A stretch of 6,197 nucleotides of DNA, taken from contig JADFON010000118.1 in assembly GCA_022562855.1 (NCBI GenBank), forward strand, positions 1 to 6,197. Reading direction: 5' to 3'. Shown here in pieces: positions 1-4,831 of this stretch; the stretch's first letter is position 1, and every line of letters begins with the position of its first letter. Made by a program: the position numbers and the translations under genes. The notes beneath the pieces were generated by a model. The model saw only the letters and a program-made list of their open reading frames with translations. It was not told the DNA's origin and did not search any database. Origin of the DNA: Candidatus Zhuqueibacterota bacterium. Its GTDB lineage: Bacteria > SM23-31.

Positions 1-2
1 TT

Positions 3-35
3 ATGCTATCAAATTCTTGTATTTCAGCATTTTTT
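3..35 (+). terminator. Weak terminator-like AT-rich hairpin with T-run
   Basis: On the plus strand, ATGCT (3-7) pairs with AGCAT (26-30). Inside it AAAT (11-14) pairs with ATTT (21-24) around a 6-nt loop, and a run of six T follows (30-35). The shape fits a factor-independent terminator for a plus-strand gene lying left of the window. The stem is AT-rich and interrupted, so it would be weak, and chance is possible in such AT-rich DNA. Confidence 0.25.
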
Positions 36-86
36 CACTACATTGCGTTTAGTTTTAGTAGCTAAAAGCTAGCAATTAATAGGAGC

Positions 87-101
87 GAAGCTGCAGGCTT
101 C
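87..101 (-). terminator. Short hairpin just after the endonuclease stop
   Basis: GAAGC (87-91) and GCTTC (97-101) form a 5-bp stem whose loop lies within a CTGCAG palindrome, only 2 nt beyond the endonuclease stop codon. It is placed as a 3' end structure for the R-M operon. No T-run follows on the minus strand, so it is at best a pausing or RNA-stabilising hairpin rather than a classical terminator. A second small stem (TTTTAG/CTAAAA, 53-67) lies further downstream. Confidence 0.2.
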
Positions 102-103
102 AC

Positions 104-823
104 TCAGCTGGATATTCCTGTTAATCTGTTAATTTCTTCTTTTATTTCTTCAATGATTTCTTTGTTTACAATAACCTTTTTATCTCCTGTACGAGTCGAA
201 AAAATAACAAAAACTTTTCCACCATATTTTTCTTCAAAATCTTGAAAACTGGAACTCATTCTTTCAGTAATTTTGTAGTTGTTAAAATTCGCATTTGCGG
301 TTATAGGTTTTATTTGAATACCAAAAGCTTTATTTCCAACCTTGCCGAGATAATCAATATCTCCTGAGTGGTCTAATTCAGGATCTGATTCTTCAAATTC
401 AATATCAGGGAATATCTTTGCAAGCCCATCGTTAACAACAGATTTTTCAAGTAAAAATCCATCATAAGTCCGTACAATTGTCACTTCATAGATATAATCC
501 TTACAGTCTTGTAGTGTCAAGTCTTTAAATGCAGCAGTCCATTCCGGTATAACTACTTCAGTAATTTTAGCATACAATCTTTCGCCAAGTTCGTCTAAGG
601 TTTCTATATTGATTTTTACTTTCTTTTTTGCCTTTGAATATGCTTTTTCAAAATAATATTTTTCCCAATCTTCTAATGCTTTGGGTTGACATTCTCTTAT
701 CAACGCCATAACTGCATCCACTTTACTTGGTCTTGTTAACTGGTATGTATTACTCGTATAATTTAAAACCTTTTCTTTTTTACCAAATGGTTTAGCAAAT
801 TTTTTAATCTCCTTATTACTCAT
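104..823 (-). CDS. MjaI-family type II restriction endonuclease
   Basis: Predicted 239-residue type II restriction endonuclease, which would cut unmethylated foreign DNA in the cytoplasm. The assignment rests on my recognition of the MjaI endonuclease family (prototype target CTAG). Family-like segments are NTYQLTRPSKV (25-35), EDWEKYYFEK (51-60) and SDPELDHSGDIDYLGK (146-161), followed by IQIKPIT (169-175). The last two blocks look like a PD-(D/E)xK-type nuclease core: acidic D155/D157, then Q170-x-K172, with Gln replacing the usual first acidic residue of the ExK. The N terminus is Lys-rich. The ATG at 823 lies 2 bp beyond the stop of the winged-helix gene. A purine-rich GAGGG sits unusually far upstream, inside that gene's end, so expression may rely on translational coupling. 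It is the last gene of the cassette. Length looks full. The CTAG target is inferred from the family and not shown here. Confidence 0.82.
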   Translation of the reverse strand: MSNKEIKKFAKPFGKKEKVLNYTSNTYQLTRPSKVDAVMALIRECQPKALEDWEKYYFEKAYSKAKKKVKINIETLDELGERLYAKITEVVIPEWTAAFKDLTLQDCKDYIYEVTIVRTYDGFLLEKSVVNDGLAKIFPDIEFEESDPELDHSGDIDYLGKVGNKAFGIQIKPITANANFNNYKITERMSSSFQDFEEKYGGKVFVIFSTRTGDKKVIVNKEIIEEIKEEINRLTGISS

Positions 824-825
824 TT

Positions 826-1161
826 TTATATTAAGTCCCTCGGGTTATTTGTATCCCAAGAATTTCTAATATTTTCCATTCTTTCCAATAATCTTGTGGA
901 ACGATTATTTAAGGAACTAATATATACAATTACTTCTTGTTTGACTGTTGAAATCCAAAATCCCTTTGGATTTTGATGAGAAACACTTAAAATTACATGC
1001 CCCATACTAATGGCATATCGAATTAAATTTCTCGTTTTTACCTGATTATTAATAATAGAATAACCTAATCTTTCAGCAATTACAGGAGCAGTAATTGCAT
1101 TTGCTCTACCATGCCGAATTATCGAAAGTAATCTATCTATATCAACCTGAGTAAACGTCAT
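826..1161 (-). CDS. Small winged-helix DNA-binding protein in R-M operon
   Basis: Hypothetical 111-residue protein that I cannot assign to a named family. It reads as a winged helix-turn-helix: helix plus ITAPVIAERLGY (23-34), a probable recognition helix NQVKTRNLIRYAISMG (39-54), and a beta wing ending in KGFWIST (66-72). A long basic amphipathic helix of the style YISSLNNRSTRLLERMENI (80-98) follows. The layout resembles small phage and plasmid winged-helix proteins that end in KGYW-like wings followed by a helix. It is not a classical Xre-type R-M controller protein, which is shorter and built differently. The ATG at 1161 overlaps the methyltransferase end by 20 bp, with AGAGGT at 1168-1173 spaced 6 nt, a good ribosome site. 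The gene ends 2 bp before the endonuclease start. Possible jobs are operon repressor or activator, or a DNA-binding partner of the endonuclease or methylase. No signal peptide or membrane segment is seen. Confidence 0.75.
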   Translation of the reverse strand: MTFTQVDIDRLLSIIRHGRANAITAPVIAERLGYSIINNQVKTRNLIRYAISMGHVILSVSHQNPKGFWISTVKQEVIVYISSLNNRSTRLLERMENIRNSWDTNNPRDLI

Positions 1162-2443
1162 GATTTAACCTCTTGAATTTTTCTTTATTTTTAAAGTTAT
1201 ATGACAAATCCACATCAGAAAGACCGTTTTTTATTAAATGAGCATTTAAAAATGTTTTATTTTTTAAATACAAATAACATAACAGATTGTTGTTTTCATC
1301 ATATTTTGTTTCGTCGAATTTCATAAATACTTTTTGATTCTTTGTTTTTTGTTTTAAAAAATCAATCGCTTTTCCGTTGATTGCTTTATTCTCTTTTATA
1401 CCAATCAAACGGACGGTTAAATCATTGCTGAGTTTTATTAATGCTGGACTAATGATTTCTTTTACTGAAAAATATTCTTCTCTATCCCCACTATTTTTAT
1501 CTATTTTTGAGCCAAACGTTAATTTTTTTGGATCAATTTTTTTATCAAATGCGTGAAAATCCTTAAAAACGTATGGCAGCTTTTGAATCTCCTCGGAAAA
1601 ATCAATGTCGATTTTATCTTGTTTAATAAAATCAAATTTTGCCCCCAGTAAATCAGTTTGATTTACTTGTAATTTCTTTTCAATGAGAGGAATAAAATCA
1701 GGGTTGATTTCATATCCAACCGAATTTCTGTTAAGATTTTTTGCCGTAAGTGTTGTTGTACCACTGCCAAGAAAAGGGTCCAGAACGGTATCCCCAACGA
1801 ATGCAAACATTTTAATTAAACGTTTTGGCAATTCTTCAGGAAACATTGCAATGTGTCCGTCTTGTTTTGTACCCCCAAAATTCCAATGTCCAGAAAAATA
1901 TTCTTTCCATTCTTCTTTTGACATTTTTGATGATTGTTTCAGTTCTCTATCTATTTTTTTCGGTATTCCAAGTTTTTTAAATAATAATATGAACTCGTAG
2001 TCTATTGAAAGAATACCATTTCTTGGGGTTGGAAAACTACCCATAATAGTTGCACCACCAGTTGTATTAGTTGTTGTTTTCTTCTGCCAAATTATTGCCC
2101 CCATATAGTCAAACCCTATACATTCGCAAAATTTGATTATTTCTGTTCTTATTGGAATAACTTTATACCTTCCATAATAAACTGAACGGGCAAATTGATC
2201 TCCAATATTTACACAAAGTCTGCATCCGTTATCAAGGACACGATAACATTCGTTCCAAACGAGATTTAAATTATTTATATAATTCTCATAGCTATCATTA
2301 AAACCGATTTGGTCATTCGTTCCATAATCTTTTAGTTGCCAATATGGTGGAGATGTAATCTCTAACTGGACAGACTTATCTTTTAATTCTCCCATATGAC
2401 GACTATCACCTGTAATTATCCGATGCTTTGTTGAAAAGGTCAT
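1142..2443 (-). CDS. Beta-class DNA methyltransferase with SNase-like tail
   Basis: Site-specific DNA methyltransferase, the protective partner of the MjaI-like endonuclease, 433 residues from ATG 2443. Catalytic motif IV TSPPYW (30-35) comes before the AdoMet-binding motif I DPFLGSGTT (222-230), followed by the acidic GYEINP (243-248). This IV-before-I order defines the beta group. An SPPY-type motif usually means N4-cytosine methylation, fitting the family's CTAG methylases. GHWNFGG (186-192) and ELPKRLI (204-210) are typical of the class. After about residue 265 a linker leads to a C-terminal SNase-like region, listed separately. Start choice: an in-frame TTG at 2479 would add 12 residues (MFCVEYNGIRDK). 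The ATG at 2443 has AAGGGA 4 nt upstream and starts just before the conserved IITGDSR, so I prefer it. It is first in the cassette and overlaps the winged-helix gene by 20 bp. Base composition is AT-rich like its two partners. Confidence 0.9.
   Translation of the reverse strand: MTFSTKHRIITGDSRHMGELKDKSVQLEITSPPYWQLKDYGTNDQIGFNDSYENYINNLNLVWNECYRVLDNGCRLCVNIGDQFARSVYYGRYKVIPIRTEIIKFCECIGFDYMGAIIWQKKTTTNTTGGATIMGSFPTPRNGILSIDYEFILLFKKLGIPKKIDRELKQSSKMSKEEWKEYFSGHWNFGGTKQDGHIAMFPEELPKRLIKMFAFVGDTVLDPFLGSGTTTLTAKNLNRNSVGYEINPDFIPLIEKKLQVNQTDLLGAKFDFIKQDKIDIDFSEEIQKLPYVFKDFHAFDKKIDPKKLTFGSKIDKNSGDREEYFSVKEIISPALIKLSNDLTVRLIGIKENKAINGKAIDFLKQKTKNQKVFMKFDETKYDENNNLLCYLYLKNKTFLNAHLIKNGLSDVDLSYNFKNKEKFKRLNHDVYSG
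1145..1471 (-). other. Degenerate staphylococcal-nuclease-like domain of the methyltransferase
   Basis: Domain call within the methyltransferase, about residues 325-433 (numbered from ATG 2443). The order of segments follows the SNase/TNase OB-fold: FSVKEII (325-331), VRLIGI (344-349), a helix around AIDFLKQKTK (359-368), VFMKFDE (372-378), LLCYLYL (387-393), and FLNAHLIKNGLSDV (398-411), close to the SNase pattern VNEALVRQGLAKV. By eye alignment to S. aureus nuclease, R35 is kept (R345). The other key positions are changed: D21 falls at Pro or Ala, D40 at K350, E43 at K353 and R87 at N386. Nuclease activity is therefore unlikely, and a DNA- or protein-binding role is inferred. This is a hand alignment without a profile score. 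Confidence 0.6.
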
Positions 2444-2447
2444 TTTA

Positions 2448-2453
2448 TCCCTT
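2448..2453 (-). promoter_or_regulatory. Ribosome binding site deciding methyltransferase start
   Basis: On the minus strand, AAGGGA is followed by TAAA and then the ATG at 2443. No comparable purine stretch precedes the alternative TTG at 2479. This supports the 433-residue reading of the methyltransferase. Confidence 0.5.
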
Positions 2454-2572
2454 ATTCCGTTATATTCAACACAAAACAAGCTTTGCTACTGTTCCATTTA
2501 CTTTTCTAAATTACATCTATTTATATCAACTCACAAGAAACTTTTTCTCAAAATCGGTTTTGTTTTAACCAA

Positions 2573-2598
2573 CTAGAGTGTTAATACTAAAAGAGGAG
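2573..2598. repeat. CTAG-TTAATA-GGAG border motif, right copy (left copy 69-85)
   Basis: The right copy reads CTAG, 4 nt, TTAATA (2581-2586), then GGAG (2595-2598). The left copy, beyond the endonuclease end, reads CTAG (69-72), 3 nt, TTAATA (76-81), GGAG (82-85) in the same orientation. The two CTAG tetranucleotides are the only ones in the window and bracket the R-M genes. The right one is about 130 bp upstream of the methyltransferase start, where a promoter is expected. The spacing differs between copies, so an ancestral direct repeat is only a possibility. No convincing -35/-10 pair was found for the R-M operon in 2444-2650. Confidence 0.25.
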
Positions 2599-2650
2599 AA
2601 AACTACAACAAAAGGAGGGACCCACTGAGCAAAGTTAACCACGAACATCT

Positions 2651-3595
2651 TCACTTCTTATACTCAACCAACCGGCTCAACGGCACTTCGAAAAGAGCTT
2701 CCTGCTCGTTTGTGATGATCAGGGTATCCCCGTCAAAGCAGATTCCTTCGCACTGTTCCGCCCTTATCGGCAGCCATGAAATCTTGCCGTTAAAATAGTC
2801 ATCCGAACCGTCCGAAACCTCAAACAGCCAGATGGCATCGTAGGTCAATACCGCTAATTTTTTGCCGTCGGGCGTCACATCTGCAGCGGTTACCATCGAC
2901 CCGGTTTCGAATGAATCAACCAGCGTCAATTCATTGTCCGCACCGGGTTCCATTGAGTCAAACCGGTACAGTTTTGTCCGTGTGTCGCTCCGATGTTTTG
3001 TGAGGATGTATATAGCGCCGTTTGCTGCGAATAACGCCTCTGCGTCAAAATTACGGTTCTCCGGCGGAAAACCATCCTGGTCGGGATAATGAAACGGTAT
3101 TCTCTCGGTAAAAGTTAATGTCAAAGTAGTATACGGGTCGGGTTCTTTAAAAATATATATAGATAGACCGCGCCGATTGTTTCGGTTGTTTCCAATGTCT
3201 CCGATAATGAGATTACCATTATTGTCAGCAGCAATATCTTCCCAATCAGTATTTCTCGTGTTTTCAATTACTATTCCTTTGTAATCAGGGGATTTTTCCG
3301 GTTTTATTATTTCACCTTGACGGTTTACCGCAAAAATCACCGGTTCGTTCCCGGAATCGTTGTGCGTCCAGAATACGCCTTCCATTGTCCGGCTCTTCAC
3401 GATACCCGACGATTCATCGATCAGGTCGGCGTTGAGATTTGCATACGGTTCGAGGAAAATTCTGTTCAAAAATCCAGCACCCGAACCCGAATTATTGGAA
3501 CAATGTGCCAGATTAACTATAACGGCACACATGAATATAATCAATCCGGGTCTTATCAATCGAACCGCTGCTAATATAGATTTAATTTTTGTCAT
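2651..3595 (-). CDS. Predicted beta-propeller lipoprotein of unknown function
   Basis: Hypothetical 314-residue exported protein. The N terminus has a basic stretch (MTKIKSILAAVRLIRPG), a hydrophobic core (about 18-30) and a candidate lipobox LAHC with Cys32. The residue before the Cys is His, which is atypical. A Ser/Gly-rich linker (SNNSGSGAG) follows, so periplasmic or outer-membrane anchoring is likely. The body has repeated short beta blades: FWTHNDSGN (75-83), NTDWEDIA (115-122), IGDIGNN (131-137), NFDAEALF (182-189), AADVTPDGKKLAVLTYD (237-253) and EGICFDGDTLIITNEQ (283-298). These resemble propeller proteins whose DWEDIA, FDAEAL and CEGI strands carry acidic residues facing one side, possibly metal- or ligand-binding. 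Function is not known to me. No clear ribosome site precedes the ATG. It is downstream of moaA but separated by a probable terminator, so likely its own unit. G+C is near half, as in moaA and dxs. Confidence 0.85.
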   Translation of the reverse strand: MTKIKSILAAVRLIRPGLIIFMCAVIVNLAHCSNNSGSGAGFLNRIFLEPYANLNADLIDESSGIVKSRTMEGVFWTHNDSGNEPVIFAVNRQGEIIKPEKSPDYKGIVIENTRNTDWEDIAADNNGNLIIGDIGNNRNNRRGLSIYIFKEPDPYTTLTLTFTERIPFHYPDQDGFPPENRNFDAEALFAANGAIYILTKHRSDTRTKLYRFDSMEPGADNELTLVDSFETGSMVTAADVTPDGKKLAVLTYDAIWLFEVSDGSDDYFNGKISWLPIRAEQCEGICFDGDTLIITNEQEALFEVPLSRLVEYKK

Positions 3596-3654
3596 ATCGA
3601 GTGTGGTTTTCGAAAAACAGGGCAGGCTGAGACATTCTTAAACAGTTATTGAAA

Positions 3655-3682
3655 ATGATATGAAAAATTGTTCGGCGGACAA
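3655..3682 (-). promoter_or_regulatory. Possible sigma70-type promoter for the lipoprotein gene
   Basis: On the minus strand TTGTCC (3677-3682) is followed after 16 nt by TATCAT (3655-3660). These match the bacterial -35 and -10 consensus at 4 of 6 and 5 of 6 positions. Transcription would start about 50 nt before the lipoprotein ATG. The site overlaps the moaA terminator hairpin. It could be a chance match. Confidence 0.25.
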
Positions 3683-3707
3683 AAATGTCATAATTACTAA
3701 CCGCCGA
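3663..3707 (-). terminator. Rho-independent terminator overlapping the moaA stop
   Basis: Read on the minus strand, TCGGCGG (3707-3701, the last moaA codons) pairs perfectly with CCGCCGA (3678-3672). Between them GACA/TGTC can form an inner hairpin directly abutting the outer stem. Four nt after the stem a run of five T follows (3667-3663). A GC-rich stem plus T-run immediately after the gene fits an intrinsic terminator. The stop codon lies inside the loop, so translating ribosomes could interfere with folding. Confidence 0.5.
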
Positions 3708-4710
3708 TTTGGTACATTTCGATCTTTTTTGCGGATATTTTGGATGGTTTATCGGTAGTACGCTCTTCGGAGTAACGGTCGGTCCGGTTGCTCCACGTAT
3801 GAGCGATTATTTCCCGGATTTCATTATCGGAAGCGCCGTCCCTGAGAGGCTTCCTGATGTCGGTCCCGCGGGATGCAAAAAGACAGGTAAACAATCTGCC
3901 GTCGGTCGAAAGCCGGAGCCGGGTACAGTTTCCACAGAATGGTTTGGTGACCGACGCAATAATGCCGATTTCCCCTTTCCCGTCTTTGTACCGGTATCTG
4001 TTTGCCACCTCACCGGGGTAATTTTTTTCGACGGGTTCTAATGGGAATACAGCGTCAATCATGCCGAGAATCTCCCCGGCTGGCACAACATGCTCAAAAT
4101 TCCAACTGTTTATTGTCCCGACGTCCATGAATTCTATAAACCGGACGATATGACCCGTTCCCCGGAAATGCCGTGCCAGGTCAACAATTGTATGATCGTT
4201 TATCCCTTTCTGGATAACGGCGTTTATTTTCAGCGGGTCAAATCCTGCTTTTACGGCTTTATCGATTGCCTTGAGAACTATATCAACGCTGTATTCTCTG
4301 CCATTCAGCTTCTTGAACACCTCATCGTCAAGCGAATCGAGGCTGATGGTGAGACGGCTTAGACCCGCCTTTTTCAGCGCCTTTGCTTTCTTGTGGAGGA
4401 TATAGCCGTTTGTGGTAAGCGCTATATCCTTTATCCCGTCAATCCCGGAGAGCATCGAGACAAGTTTTTCAACATTTTCTCTCATCAGCGGCTCGCCCCC
4501 CGTAAGACGTACTTTTTCGACGCCAAGTCCTTCAAAAATATTGACTAAGCGGGATACTTCCTCGAAATCGAGGATATCGCTCTTGGGCAGAAAAGTGTAT
4601 TTCTCACCGTATAAATCTGCCGGCATGCAATACGGACAGCGAAAATTACACCTGTCGGTGACGGAAATGCGGAGGTCCTTTACCGGACGGTTGAATGTGT
4701 CTTTGATCAT
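3697..4710 (-). CDS. moaA: GTP 3',8-cyclase MoaA (molybdenum cofactor synthesis)
   Basis: Radical SAM enzyme that converts GTP to (8S)-3',8-cyclo-7,8-dihydroguanosine 5'-triphosphate, which MoaC then turns into cyclic pyranopterin monophosphate. This is the first step of molybdenum cofactor synthesis in the cytoplasm. The N-terminal CxxxCxxC (C21, C25, C28 in TDRCNFRCPYCMP) binds the SAM [4Fe-4S] cluster. RLTGGEPLMR (68-77) is the SAM-contacting GGEP motif, followed by TTNGYIL (99-105) and SRLTISLDSLD (118-128). The second, GTP-binding cluster is C259, C262 and C276 (CGNCTRLRLS, then FTCLF). The protein ends in the conserved Gly-Gly tail (MYQIGG) needed for activity in the family. At 337 residues it is full length with all key residues present. 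No strong ribosome site precedes the ATG at 4710. No other moa or moe gene is in the window. dxs lies upstream in the same direction across a 121-bp gap. Confidence 0.97.
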   Translation of the reverse strand: MIKDTFNRPVKDLRISVTDRCNFRCPYCMPADLYGEKYTFLPKSDILDFEEVSRLVNIFEGLGVEKVRLTGGEPLMRENVEKLVSMLSGIDGIKDIALTTNGYILHKKAKALKKAGLSRLTISLDSLDDEVFKKLNGREYSVDIVLKAIDKAVKAGFDPLKINAVIQKGINDHTIVDLARHFRGTGHIVRFIEFMDVGTINSWNFEHVVPAGEILGMIDAVFPLEPVEKNYPGEVANRYRYKDGKGEIGIIASVTKPFCGNCTRLRLSTDGRLFTCLFASRGTDIRKPLRDGASDNEIREIIAHTWSNRTDRYSEERTTDKPSKISAKKIEMYQIGG

Positions 4711-4726
4711 TTTTCGTTAAAATAGA

Positions 4727-4801
4727 AAAGTGCAAAGTGCAAGATTCAAAACCTCTATAAATCATGTTGATTTAAATGCGGTATTTTGCACTTTGCACTT
4801 T
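4727..4801. repeat. Nested inverted repeat of TTTGCAC heptads
   Basis: AAAGTGCAAAGTGCAA (4727-4742) and TTGCACTTTGCACTTT (4786-4801) are perfect 16-bp inverted arms 43 nt apart. The right arm is part of a heptad series: TTTGCAC (4785-4791), TTTGCAC (4792-4798), TTTGCAA (4799-4805). In the loop TAAATCA (4758-4764) and TGATTTA (4768-4774) form a second perfect 7-bp hairpin with a 3-nt loop. The element fills most of the dxs-moaA gap. It could be a dispersed intergenic repeat or small non-autonomous mobile element, or act as an RNA hairpin between the two genes. No long T-run follows either arm, so simple termination is not obvious. Confidence 0.75.
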
Positions 4802-4818
4802 GCAATTTATGGTCTGCA

Positions 4819-4830
4819 ATTTGCGCAAAT
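4819..4830. repeat. 12-bp perfect palindrome beside the dxs stop
   Basis: ATTTGCGCAAAT is a perfect palindrome ending 1 bp before the dxs stop codon (4832-4834). It shares the TTTGC core with the neighbouring heptads and may be a worn part of the same element. A protein-binding site is possible, but nothing supports a specific regulator. Confidence 0.4.
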
Positions 4831-4831
4831 A

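Noticed and set aside
1-30. Tiny minus-strand frame MLKYKNLIA ending at the left edge
   Set aside because: Nine codons with an in-frame stop a few codons upstream. It coincides with the hairpin at 3-35 and is not a supportable gene.
1-103. Integron attC site or attachment site at the cassette edge
   Set aside because: I looked for the paired core motifs of attC and found no convincing match at either end, and there is no integrase gene.
1683-2000. Plus-strand open frame of 105 codons inside the methyltransferase gene
   Set aside because: It is fully antisense to conserved methyltransferase motifs, and its residues are the complement of those codons. It has no recognisable domain.
2471-2479. 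TTG at 2479 as the methyltransferase start
   Set aside because: The extra 12 residues carry no conserved sequence, and the ATG at 2443 has a better ribosome site and matches the expected family N terminus.
2577-2588. Near-palindrome AGTGTTAATACT as an R-M controller box
   Set aside because: It is imperfect (one mismatched pair). The cassette has no classical Xre-type controller protein to bind such a box, and similar near-palindromes are common in AT-rich DNA.
2613-2618. Strong plus-strand AGGAGG motif
   Set aside because: No ATG, GTG or TTG opens a credible reading frame at suitable spacing. The downstream plus frame is antisense to the lipoprotein gene. The purine-rich stretch is left unexplained.
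2444-2650. Promoter for the R-M operon
   Set aside because: Candidates such as TTGTGA with TAATTT at 17 nt, or an isolated TATAAA (minus strand, 2520-2525), match too poorly as pairs to call a promoter.
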